From the NCBI GenBank assembly GCA_963530615.1, contig CAUSDX010000002.1, positions 124,001 to 188,000 of the forward strand: a stretch of 64,000 bases of DNA, given 5' to 3'. Under the pieces are notes generated by a model. That model was not told the DNA's origin. It did not search any database and saw only the letters and a list, made by a program, of their open reading frames with translations. This document shows, piece by piece, positions 32,687 through 40,739 of this stretch (positions are counted from its first letter, which is position 1; each line of letters starts with the position of its first letter). Source of the stretch: JABCPE02 sp963530615. GTDB taxonomy: Bacteria; Bacteroidota; Bacteroidia; Flavobacteriales; Weeksellaceae. Both the position numbers and the translations under genes were made by a program.

Positions 32687-33682
32687 ATGAATATTTTAGG
32701 GAAATCAAGGTTTGCTTTTCAGCGGAGTATAGCAATTATTGGAGTATTTTTATTCGTGGGGAAACTATTAGCATGGTATCTCACAAGCTCTGATGCGGTA
32801 TATTCTGATGCAATGGAGAGCATTGTAAATGTGATTAGTGCATTTATGGGCTTGTATTCTCTTTATTTGGCTGCAAAGCCAAGAGATGAAGATCATCCTT
32901 ATGGTCATGGGAAAATAGAATTTGTAACTTCTGGGGTAGAGGGAGTGATGATTGTTTTCGCAGGAGTAATGATTGTTATTGAAGCCATAAATAGTTTGTT
33001 GAACCAAAATCAATTGAAAGATTTAGATTGGGGAATTGCAATCGTTTTAGTTGTAGGATTGATAAATTATTATATAGGGTATCTTTCAGTAAAAAAAGGT
33101 AAAAGAGATAATTCATTGGTTTTGATTTCATCAGGAAAGCATTTGCAATCAGATACTTATACTACTTTTGGGGTTGTTTTTAGTTTGGTTTTGGTATATT
33201 TTACCCAATGGTATTGGTTAGATGCTGTGGTAGCATTGGGTTTCGGTGGGTATATCATAGTGGTTGGTGGTAAAATTATCAGAACTGCATTGAAGGGAGT
33301 AATGGATGAAGCCGACGAAAATATTTTAGAGCAAATAGCTTCTATTTTAGAATTTCACAGAGTCCCCGAATGGATAGATGTTCATAATATGAAGGTGCAG
33401 CAGTTTGGTTCTCATCTGCATATAGATGCTCATATTACAATGCCTTGGTATAGAACGCTTAAAGAGTCTCATGATGAGTTAGGAAAATTAATGCAATTAC
33501 TTGCTGAAAAGACTAATCGTAGTATTGAGTTTAACTTTCATATGGATGATTGTAAGGCTTATTCATGTAAAATTTGTGAAGTGAACTGTGAAAGTAGAAA
33601 GGCTCCATTCCAAAGAAAAGTAAAATGGAATGTGAAGAATATTTCTCAACTCCAAAAACATCAGATCATGGATGGTAATTAA
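32687..33682 (+). CDS. Cation diffusion facilitator (CDF) metal exporter with Cys-rich tail
   Basis: The 331-residue protein has six helices and the CDF pattern: DAMESIVNV in helix 2 with Asp41, the DEDHPYGHGKIEF loop and GKHLQSDTYTT in helix 5 with His152 and Asp156, matching the metal site of YiiP except that the second helix-2 Asp is replaced by Ser45. The C-terminal domain follows the ferredoxin-like form (VHNMKVQQFGSHLHIDAHITMPW). A C-x4-C-x2-C-x3-C cluster near residues 290-302 is an added feature. It likely exports a divalent metal such as Zn, Fe or Co. The exact metal is open. Confidence 0.88.
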   Translation: MNILGKSRFAFQRSIAIIGVFLFVGKLLAWYLTSSDAVYSDAMESIVNVISAFMGLYSLYLAAKPRDEDHPYGHGKIEFVTSGVEGVMIVFAGVMIVIEAINSLLNQNQLKDLDWGIAIVLVVGLINYYIGYLSVKKGKRDNSLVLISSGKHLQSDTYTTFGVVFSLVLVYFTQWYWLDAVVALGFGGYIIVVGGKIIRTALKGVMDEADENILEQIASILEFHRVPEWIDVHNMKVQQFGSHLHIDAHITMPWYRTLKESHDELGKLMQLLAEKTNRSIEFNFHMDDCKAYSCKICEVNCESRKAPFQRKVKWNVKNISQLQKHQIMDGN

Positions 33683-34119
33683 ATTGAATTATGATTCTGT
33701 TTTTTCTTTAAATAATAAAACATTGGAATAAGAACTAGTAAAGGTATAGGCTGAATGATAATTCTCCGAATATAAAAGGTAAATAATTCTCCAAATTCAA
33801 AATGAGAGTAAAGACAATACAGATAAATAGGGAAGAAAAATATAAAAGATAGAATAATAAGTCCTCCTGTTTGTATGGTCCATTTTTTGTTTAGAAATAA
33901 AAAATAAATCACTCCTAAAGAAAAAATAAGATTAAGTAAGAATCTTAAAATATGACTAAAAATGATTTTCCCCCAATCAAAACTGGGAAATTTTTCCTGT
34001 TGAATATTACTTTTGAAAAAATCTAAAAAAGGGTCATAAAAAATTTGATTTTCTACCATTCTCACTCCAATTAGGCAGAAAGTAAAAATGAACACAAAAA
34101 TCCATTGCAAATATTTCAT
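33679..34119 (-). CDS. XrtF-associated small membrane protein
   Basis: The 146-residue protein has four hydrophobic segments and MVENQIFYDPFLDFFK and FPSFDWGKIIFSHILRFLLN, the pattern of the exosortase-F associated membrane protein known in Flavobacteria. Its start overlaps the end of the exosortase gene by four bases (ATGA), so the two proteins are made together. The partner function is unknown. Its stop codon overlaps that of the convergent CDF gene by four bases, with no room for a terminator. Confidence 0.82.
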   Translation of the reverse strand: MKYLQWIFVFIFTFCLIGVRMVENQIFYDPFLDFFKSNIQQEKFPSFDWGKIIFSHILRFLLNLIFSLGVIYFLFLNKKWTIQTGGLIILSFIFFFPIYLYCLYSHFEFGELFTFYIRRIIIQPIPLLVLIPMFYYLKKKQNHNSI

Positions 34120-34640
34120 CTTTTCAGTACAAAAAATTTAATCCAAATAATCCAAAGTAAAACAACAGCACCGTAGATTATTGCAGGGAAGAAATAATCG
34201 TGGCTCATATCTGCATATTTATCAGGAAGTTCTAAAATTACAATATTAATAATAGCAATTCTCAAAATATTAATGATATAGAGGAAAATCAGTCCTCCCA
34301 AAGAAAACCAAAATGTTTTAATACCCTGATAAAAAGCAAAAATAAATGCCAAAAATAAAATCATAATAGAAATAGCATTACAACCTTCTATCATTACTGT
34401 GGGCCATATTTTGTTGATATAGAAGTAAATGCCTTCTTTGGCTTTACCATCTATTAATTGAGTAGGGTAACCAGTTTCACGAAGGCAATAAGCAGATTGC
34501 TCAGCAATAATCCTAGTGATAGGGTCTGCAGCAACATCAGAATATGCATTAAGATAAAGTTGATACAGAGCTATAAGCCCAAAGTAGATTCCCAAAAACC
34601 TACCAAGTAATAATAAAATAGGTTTCAATTCTTTTAACAT
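34116..34640 (-). CDS. xrtF: Exosortase family protein XrtF
   Basis: The 174-residue membrane protein carries the exosortase/archaeosortase triad: Cys87 in MIEGCNAISIMILF, Arg127 in NILRIAI and His147 in MSHDYFFPAIIYG. It is the short core form typical of XrtF in Flavobacteria. By family it is a membrane transpeptidase-like enzyme that cuts C-terminal sorting signals of exported proteins. The start is set at 34640, since the promoter (34646-34677) lies just upstream and the longer frame up to 34676 would start inside it. No obvious PEP-CTERM-like substrate is found in this window. Confidence 0.88.
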   Translation of the reverse strand: MLKELKPILLLLGRFLGIYFGLIALYQLYLNAYSDVAADPITRIIAEQSAYCLRETGYPTQLIDGKAKEGIYFYINKIWPTVMIEGCNAISIMILFLAFIFAFYQGIKTFWFSLGGLIFLYIINILRIAIINIVILELPDKYADMSHDYFFPAIIYGAVVLLWIIWIKFFVLKR

Positions 34641-34645
34641 GAAAG

Positions 34646-34677
34646 CAAAGTTATTGATTTTTAATCTTTGAGCCAAA
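34646..34677 (-). promoter_or_regulatory. Promoter of xrtF
   Basis: Minus-strand TTTG (34677-34674), 20-base spacer, TAACTTTG (34653-34646), a near-consensus -33/-7 pair. Only five bases separate it from the ATG at 34640, so the transcript would be essentially leaderless. Confidence 0.75.
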
Positions 34678-34703
34678 TTATGATATGTTGATTTAATTTT
34701 TTA

Positions 34704-34711
34704 TATCTTTG
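34704..34711 (+). promoter_or_regulatory. -7 box of the PASTA protein operon
   Basis: TATCTTTG, a full TAnnTTTG match, 25 bases upstream of the ATG at 34737. It lies back to back with the xrtF promoter. Confidence 0.55.
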
Positions 34712-34736
34712 CTCATGTTTATAATTTGCGATGATT

Positions 34737-35699
34737 ATGTTTAAATCGTTTTTTAATTGGAAAGTAGGAGTTAATATATTGATAGTGGTCTGTCTCTTCG
34801 TTGGGCTGATATGGGGAACTTTCAGATGGTTAGAATATCATACGAATCATGGTAAAGAAGTTCCTGTTCCAAATGTAGTAGATATGCCTATTCATCAAGC
34901 AGTGAAAGTTTTGGAGGATATGGGGCTGACTGTGGAGGTAGATAGTTTTAAATATGAACCTAAATATAAGCCTTTTCAGGTTTTACAAATTTATCCATCT
35001 GCGGGTTCTAGGGTTAAAGAGGGGAGAGCTATCATGTTAAAGGTTAACCCTAAAACTTGGGCTAAAGTGGAGGTTCCTGATATATTAGATAAATATAAAG
35101 GTTTGGCTTATAGTAGATTAGAGCTTGTAGGTTTGAAAGTAGGTGATACTATTTATGAGCCAAATATACAGAAAGATGCGGTTATTCGTATGTTATTTGA
35201 AGGGCGAGAAGTAAGACCAGGAACTTTGTTGCCGAAGTTTTCGGTGGTTGATTTAGTGATTGGTTCAGGACCGATGAGAAATATTGCTGTACCAAATTTA
35301 GTAGGGTTAAGTGTGAGAGAGGCAAGAGAAATTATTAGAAAACATCGTTTTGAAATAGGTCTTATAAAGTTTGATGATGGAGAAGATGAAGAAGCAATTA
35401 TTTATTACCAAGACCCTGATAGAGGAGCTTTTAGAGACCAAGGAATGCAAATAGATATTTGGGCGAGTAGAAAAACACCAGCAGAGATGATGAATAAAAT
35501 TAAAGAATTAGATAAAATTTATCGCAAATATGAAGCAGTGGAGGAAGATGCTTTTGATTATTCTATTGAGGAAATTAAACCAGCAGAACCAGTAAAAACA
35601 GAAAAATCATCTAATACAGTTCCAATATCGGAAAAGGAGAAAAAGCTACCCGTATCATCAGAAGAAAAAACAAAGGTCAATAAAGTAGTTATAGAATAA
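34737..35699 (+). CDS. Membrane-anchored PASTA-domain protein
   Basis: The 320-residue protein has one N-terminal membrane helix (VNILIVVCLFVGLIWGTFRW) and then three PASTA repeats, at about residues 40-105, 110-178 and 183-245, each with the P(N/D)(V/I)(V/L) opening and a (Y/D)P..G..(R/V) turn, as in VPNVVDMPIHQAVKVLEDMG and VPNLVGLSVREAREIIRKH. The tail is Lys/Glu-rich. PASTA domains bind peptidoglycan fragments or beta-lactams, usually in PknB-type kinases and PBPs, but neither a kinase nor a transpeptidase domain is present. It leads a three-gene run with the RluD-type enzyme and PorP/SprF. Confidence 0.86.
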   Translation: MFKSFFNWKVGVNILIVVCLFVGLIWGTFRWLEYHTNHGKEVPVPNVVDMPIHQAVKVLEDMGLTVEVDSFKYEPKYKPFQVLQIYPSAGSRVKEGRAIMLKVNPKTWAKVEVPDILDKYKGLAYSRLELVGLKVGDTIYEPNIQKDAVIRMLFEGREVRPGTLLPKFSVVDLVIGSGPMRNIAVPNLVGLSVREAREIIRKHRFEIGLIKFDDGEDEEAIIYYQDPDRGAFRDQGMQIDIWASRKTPAEMMNKIKELDKIYRKYEAVEEDAFDYSIEEIKPAEPVKTEKSSNTVPISEKEKKLPVSSEEKTKVNKVVIE

Positions 35700-35727
35700 T
35701 TACTTAATTAAGATAATTCCTTATAAT

Positions 35728-36783
35728 ATGGATGTATTTTTAGAAGATATAGAGTTGTTAGAGGGGCAACATGATGATAGTGAAGAACATGATGGGCTGT
35801 ATGAACATCTAAACATTGTTGTTGATAAAAGTCAAGAGCCGTTGAGGATTGACAAGTTTTTGTTAATTTTCAGACAAAATTCCTCCCGAAATAAAATTTC
35901 GCAGACTTGCCGTGCAGGTAATGTTGTCGTGAATGGAGTGTCTGTGAAACAAAATTATAGAGTAAAACCAGGCGATCAAATATCGGTATTGTTGACTCAT
36001 CCACCAAGGGAGAATGTGATAGTTCCGCAAGATATTCCTATTAATATTGTTTATGAAGATGAAGATGTTTTGGTGATTGATAAAGAGGCAGGTATGGTAG
36101 TACATCCAGGATTTGGAAATTGGGAAGGAACATTAGTTAATGCTGTGGCGTATCATTTTGAAAAAAATGGACTTAAAACTGATTTAGACCGAGTGGGGCT
36201 TGTTCATAGAATTGATAAAGATACTTCGGGGCTTTTAGTTATTGCTAAAAATGAATATGCGATGAGTTTTTTAGCAAAACAATTTTTTGAAAGGACAACT
36301 AAAAGGCTCTATTGGGCATTTGTATGGGGTAATTTACCTGATGATATGGGGACTATTCGTGGGAATATCGGTAGAGATCAAAAGAACCGAATGCAGATGG
36401 CAGTCTATGCAGATGGCAGTCAAGGGAAACATGCGGTAACTCACTATCGTGTTTTAGAGCGTTTTCGATATATGACTTGGGTAGAATGTAAATTGGAAAC
36501 AGGGAGAACACACCAAATTAGGGCTCATTTTAGACATATAGGGCATACTTTATTTAATGATGAAAGGTATGAAGGACATATTCCTTTAAGAGGGCAAAAT
36601 TTACCAAAATATAAGCAGTTTATTCAAAATGTATTTAATATATTGCCACGCCATGCTTTGCATGCTCATACATTAGGGTTTGTTCATCCAACGACTAAAA
36701 AAGAAATGTATTTTGAAAGCCCTATGCCGAAGGATATGCGAGATGCGGTGGAAAAATGGCGGAATTATTTAGCGAATAACTAA
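35728..36783 (+). CDS. rluD: RluD-type 23S rRNA pseudouridine synthase
   Basis: The 351-residue protein has an N-terminal S4 domain (RIDKFLLIFRQNSSRNKISQTCRAGNVVVNG), the catalytic signature GLVHRIDKDTSGLLVIAKN with its catalytic Asp, and ETGRTHQIRAHFRHIGHTLFND. These mark the RluA/RluC/RluD family with an S4 domain, which converts uridines in helix 69 of 23S rRNA to pseudouridine. It lies 28 bases after the PASTA gene and 24 before porP/sprF. RluC would be the alternative by family; the layout fits RluD best. Confidence 0.88.
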   Translation: MDVFLEDIELLEGQHDDSEEHDGLYEHLNIVVDKSQEPLRIDKFLLIFRQNSSRNKISQTCRAGNVVVNGVSVKQNYRVKPGDQISVLLTHPPRENVIVPQDIPINIVYEDEDVLVIDKEAGMVVHPGFGNWEGTLVNAVAYHFEKNGLKTDLDRVGLVHRIDKDTSGLLVIAKNEYAMSFLAKQFFERTTKRLYWAFVWGNLPDDMGTIRGNIGRDQKNRMQMAVYADGSQGKHAVTHYRVLERFRYMTWVECKLETGRTHQIRAHFRHIGHTLFNDERYEGHIPLRGQNLPKYKQFIQNVFNILPRHALHAHTLGFVHPTTKKEMYFESPMPKDMRDAVEKWRNYLANN

Positions 36784-36807
36784 AAAATAGAATTTCTCTT
36801 AAAAACC

Positions 36808-37746
36808 ATGAAAAAAATAATTTTATTATTTGTAGTAATATTTGAATTAGGAGAGGCTCAGGAAACTTTGCCAATTTATCAGCAATATTTATTTGATGGA
36901 GAGTTTCTCTTTAACCCTGCTCATCTTGGGAAAACAGATGATTTTGTGTTAAATGCTAATTATCAAAAGCAGTTTTCAAAGTTAGAAGAATCACCGAATA
37001 TACAAAGTCTTGGTGCTCATGCAAATGTTTTTGATAGAGTAGGAGCGGGAATAACTCTCTTTCGGGATCAGAATGGTCCAGTTTCTTCTCATGGTTTTGG
37101 ATTGGGAGCATCTTATTTTGTGCCATTGGGCGATGATGGAAGAAAAGATCAGTTTTCCTTTGGAACAGCTGTCAATTTTTATAATATGTCATTTGATTGG
37201 TCTAAAATTAATGCCTTAAACTTAAATGACCCACTTTTAGGAGGAAATAACAGCATATTTTTGGTATATGCTAATTTAGGATTACAAGCGAGTTACCGTA
37301 ATTTTTTTGCAGGAGTTTCTTTGGTAGACATTCCGTTGAAAGAAGATAGGGCTATTGTTAATGGGATAGAGCCTACACCGACTAAATTCTTTATTAATGG
37401 AGGTTATGACTGGCGAGTTTCCGAGGATAGATTTTCTTTCACACCTTCATTTTTTCTAAATCTGAATACAAATTCTACAAGAATGTTAGATTTTAATCTA
37501 TTGGCAAATATTCATAATGGAGATAATGTAGTGAGTTTAGGGGCTAGTTATAGAACAGAAAATAATCATGTGGGTGGACAAAGATTAAGCCTTTCACCGA
37601 TAATCAAATTTAGATTTAATCGTTTGACTTTTGGGGCAACTTATAATTTTGGTTTATCAAGGATACAGCAGTATGGAGGGAATAGTTTGATGATTAGTTT
37701 AGGAATAAATTTAGGGAATTTTATTAATCCAGATGGTATGAGATAA
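36808..37746 (+). CDS. Type IX secretion system PorP/SprF family protein
   Basis: The 312-residue outer-membrane protein has an N-terminal signal (MKKIILLFVVIFELGEAQE) and the family opening LPIYQQYLFDGEFLFNPAHLGK, then beta-rich segments such as GAGITLFRDQNGPVSSHGFGLGASYFVPLG. PorP/SprF proteins attach type IX-secreted proteins or act with the SprE/PorE peptidoglycan-associated proteins in the Bacteroidota secretion and gliding machinery. Multiple paralogues are usual, and whether this one is the core PorP cannot be told. It is the last gene before a terminator. Confidence 0.86.
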   Translation: MKKIILLFVVIFELGEAQETLPIYQQYLFDGEFLFNPAHLGKTDDFVLNANYQKQFSKLEESPNIQSLGAHANVFDRVGAGITLFRDQNGPVSSHGFGLGASYFVPLGDDGRKDQFSFGTAVNFYNMSFDWSKINALNLNDPLLGGNNSIFLVYANLGLQASYRNFFAGVSLVDIPLKEDRAIVNGIEPTPTKFFINGGYDWRVSEDRFSFTPSFFLNLNTNSTRMLDFNLLANIHNGDNVVSLGASYRTENNHVGGQRLSLSPIIKFRFNRLTFGATYNFGLSRIQQYGGNSLMISLGINLGNFINPDGMR

Positions 37747-37750
37747 TAAT

Positions 37751-37790
37751 AAAGAAAATGCCTATCCTTTTCTGGATAGGCGTTCTTTAT
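37751..37790. terminator. Intrinsic terminator after porP/sprF
   Basis: GCCTATCC (37760-37767) pairs with GGATAGGC (37774-37781), flanked by AAAGAA and TTCTTT that can extend the helix. It lies between the convergent porP/sprF and PEP synthase genes. Confidence 0.85.
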
Positions 37791-37801
37791 ATTTATATAA
37801 A

Positions 37802-40519
37802 TTATTTTACAATTATTTCTCCAGTAGCAGTGTGGGTTGTTATTATTTGTTTTCCTTCTGGAGTTTCTCCTGTTACTCCAAGAAGAGCAGGGATTAGAGC
37901 ATCAGGAGTTACAGAAAATTCCTCTATTCCTGCTTCTACTAGCCATTTTGCAAACTCAGGGTTAGTAGAAGGGAGGTTTCCGCAAAGACCTAAATGGAAG
38001 TTGGGTTTTTCTCTATTTCTTCGTTGTATTAATTTTTGGATACGGAATTGAAGATGTTCAATATGCCATGGCAAAATGTCTCCACCAGAGCGATCTAAAC
38101 CAAATTCTAATTGAAGTAAATCATTGGAGCCTATTTGTCCGCCATCGGCTACTTTGAAGAAATCTGCAGCACGAGAAATATTGACAGGTAGTTCAAACAT
38201 CATTTGAAGAGGAATATCTATTCCGCTATCTTTCACTAATTTGGCTACAGCTTTCATTTCATCTGGCGTTCTTACGAAAGGCACTTCTATATGAATATTG
38301 GTGTATCCCATTTCATTGATAACATAGGCTAAAGCTTTGAGGTCTATTTTAAGAAATGCTTTTTGGTATGCTCCCAAGTATTTCCCCGCACCACGATCTC
38401 CGAGCATTGGGTTTTCTTCTACTGGTTCATAGGCTCTACCACCGAGTAAATCAGCATGTTCATTAGTTTTGAAGTCGGGAAGCCTTACTACCATCGGTTC
38501 ATTGATATCATCTGTATAATAAGGAGAAACGATACCTGCAATTTCTTTTGCTAATGATTTTACATACCATTCTATTGGGTCAAGATTTTTAGCCTCATTT
38601 TTGATGTATTTAATAACATCGTCAGCTGTTTTTAGGGCTTCTTCATGAGTCATTCGACCTTGGTGAACTAATTGTAAATAGTCTTCAGATAGAGTTTTAT
38701 GGTTTATTACCGCCATTGGATGGACACGCAATTTAGCTGCGAGCATTTCCCAACGAACTAAACCAGAGCCTCTACCGATGTTTAGAGATGGAAAATAAGA
38801 ACGCATACATACGGAGCGGGCTGTACTAGCATCAGAGATAATCAATCTAATAGGAATAGGAGATGGTTTTAGTCCTTTTAATAAAGTTTCTGTGATTGTA
38901 TACTGATGACGACCTCTGTAAAATGCAGGTGTGTCTCCTACACCATAATAAGTGATTAAATTTCCATCTAATAGAGCTTCTGGTACACCTTTTACAGAAA
39001 CAGCACATGGAAGTCCGTGTTCTTTACACCATATTGGGGTGTGGTCATTTTTTCCTCCGCGAGTAGTTATACAAGCTACTGTCTGTTCCATAGAGGGTTC
39101 CATCCAAGGGTAAGTCATGGCAGTGACTAAAATAACACCAACTTTATCACCATATTTTTCTAAAACTTCTTTTCTTTTCTGGTTAAATGTTTTTTCAAAA
39201 GATTTCTTGAAATCAATTCCTTCACCAAAAAGAGAAATAACCACCCCATGAGTAATACTAGGAATACCGGCATTAATACCTGTATCTTTTAAAAGAATAG
39301 TGTTTTTCAAGGAAGCTGTCTCTTCTCCGTCTTCATTGCGTCCATCGAGACTGAATTTTTTATGAATAGGTTCATGTTTTAGAGTAGTGATGGCTCTTTG
39401 TTGGGTGATGATAATGGTATTCTGGGAGAAATTGATAGCGGCTTCTAAATCACTTTCTAAGCTGTCTTTATCCAATTCTCGGAATAAATCCCCTAACAAC
39501 ATTCCTGTGGTTGCTAATGCCGTAGCAACTTCGTTTGGCATACATGCTTTTGTAGCGTTTTCTTCAGTGTTTTTGTGCCATTGTCCATCAAAATATTCTT
39601 GTTTTTCTCCCAATTTGAAATCAATGAGTCCATTTTTTTCTAATCTCAAAGGTCTTTTCGCAAAAATCCAAGAATCACTAGAAACACGCCCTGAAACAAC
39701 AGCTTCACCAAGACCATAAGTGAAATTTATTTCTACGAAACCAGAATGATTGCTTTGGGTATCAGCAGTAAATATAGTTCCTGCAATATCTATTTGGGGT
39801 TGCATATCCTGTACCATTACCGCAAAGGATAATGATGCTAAATCTTCCCCAAAGACTTGAGGAGCAGAGAATTGATAATGTAAAGCACCTCGATTAAATC
39901 GAGAAATGAAACAATCTTTGATGGAATTTAATACTTCTTCAAAGCCAAATTGACGGAGTTTGGTAGAGTATTTTCCACTACCGCTAAATTCACCCCCATC
40001 TTCTGAAGGAGCTGTAGAACGCACTGCTCTAGGAGCATTAGGATTTTTCTTGTCGAGCCATTCAAAAGCAATTTTTACAGCTTCAATAAATTCATTAGAA
40101 AAATTTTCTTGTTTGATGAGGTTTTGGCATTCTTCTTCTGCTGAAGAGAAACTTTCATTGTTTTGTAAATCTAAAACATCCCTATCCAAAAAGCCTTTTA
40201 ATTGAGATAAAATTGGATTGATGAATAATTGATAAGCAAAGTCTGTTACTGCAAACTGATTTTCAGCGATAACTTTTAGAGGTAAATTTTTTAATTGATG
40301 TATAATGTCTCGGGATTTTTTAGACATATTTTCATCGAGACCATTAAGCTTTCTAAAAATATCAGCTTGTTTAGCGGATTTTCCTCCTACCCATTCTTTA
40401 TTGAGAATATTAGGATTAAAGGTTGTAACAATCCAAGGAGCGTCGGCACTTCCTCCAGCCCATAACAAATTTCCTTTTTCATCAAGTTGATGAGCTACAT
40501 TAAGCATTTCTTTTTTCAT
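37802..40519 (-). CDS. ppsA: Phosphoenolpyruvate synthase, divergent form
   Basis: The 905-residue protein has the three-part PEP synthase/PPDK plan: an ATP-binding half (VGGKSAKQADIF near residue 45, AVRSTAPSEDGGEFSGSG near 165), a swiveling phosphohistidine domain (TTRGGKNDHTPIWCKEHG with His493) and a PEP/pyruvate barrel (GSNDLLQLEFGLDRSG, LCGNLPS with the catalytic Cys). It would convert pyruvate and ATP to PEP for gluconeogenesis. The residues around the catalytic His (GGKNDHTP instead of GGxxSHAA) are unusual, but the His, Cys and nucleotide sites are kept. Other PEP-utilising enzymes are a lesser possibility. Confidence 0.85.
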   Translation of the reverse strand: MKKEMLNVAHQLDEKGNLLWAGGSADAPWIVTTFNPNILNKEWVGGKSAKQADIFRKLNGLDENMSKKSRDIIHQLKNLPLKVIAENQFAVTDFAYQLFINPILSQLKGFLDRDVLDLQNNESFSSAEEECQNLIKQENFSNEFIEAVKIAFEWLDKKNPNAPRAVRSTAPSEDGGEFSGSGKYSTKLRQFGFEEVLNSIKDCFISRFNRGALHYQFSAPQVFGEDLASLSFAVMVQDMQPQIDIAGTIFTADTQSNHSGFVEINFTYGLGEAVVSGRVSSDSWIFAKRPLRLEKNGLIDFKLGEKQEYFDGQWHKNTEENATKACMPNEVATALATTGMLLGDLFRELDKDSLESDLEAAINFSQNTIIITQQRAITTLKHEPIHKKFSLDGRNEDGEETASLKNTILLKDTGINAGIPSITHGVVISLFGEGIDFKKSFEKTFNQKRKEVLEKYGDKVGVILVTAMTYPWMEPSMEQTVACITTRGGKNDHTPIWCKEHGLPCAVSVKGVPEALLDGNLITYYGVGDTPAFYRGRHQYTITETLLKGLKPSPIPIRLIISDASTARSVCMRSYFPSLNIGRGSGLVRWEMLAAKLRVHPMAVINHKTLSEDYLQLVHQGRMTHEEALKTADDVIKYIKNEAKNLDPIEWYVKSLAKEIAGIVSPYYTDDINEPMVVRLPDFKTNEHADLLGGRAYEPVEENPMLGDRGAGKYLGAYQKAFLKIDLKALAYVINEMGYTNIHIEVPFVRTPDEMKAVAKLVKDSGIDIPLQMMFELPVNISRAADFFKVADGGQIGSNDLLQLEFGLDRSGGDILPWHIEHLQFRIQKLIQRRNREKPNFHLGLCGNLPSTNPEFAKWLVEAGIEEFSVTPDALIPALLGVTGETPEGKQIITTHTATGEIIVK

Positions 40520-40599
40520 TTTTTTAGATAATTAAACTTTTGAACTAATAATATTTTTATAGATTCTTATACAATCAAAAAAGAATTTGATTATTTCAT

Positions 40600-40607
40600 C
40601 AAAGGTA
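40600..40607 (-). promoter_or_regulatory. -7 box of ppsA
   Basis: Minus-strand TACCTTTG, a full TAnnTTTG match, about 80 bases upstream of the ppsA start, so a medium-length leader is expected. Confidence 0.5.
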
Positions 40608-40654
40608 TGTAGAAAAAGCTGAAAAAATTATTTTTTATATAACAAAAAAAGTTA

Positions 40655-40662
40655 TAAATTTG
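40655..40662 (+). promoter_or_regulatory. -7 box of hemW
   Basis: TAAATTTG, a full TAnnTTTG match, 77 bases upstream of the hemW start codon. It lies back to back with the ppsA box. Confidence 0.5.
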
Positions 40663-40739
40663 AAGTTCGCAAAAAGGTATACTATTCCGTTTGGGGACTG
40701 TATAATGAGAAGTCTTGTTTTTTCAAGATAGTTTTATCT

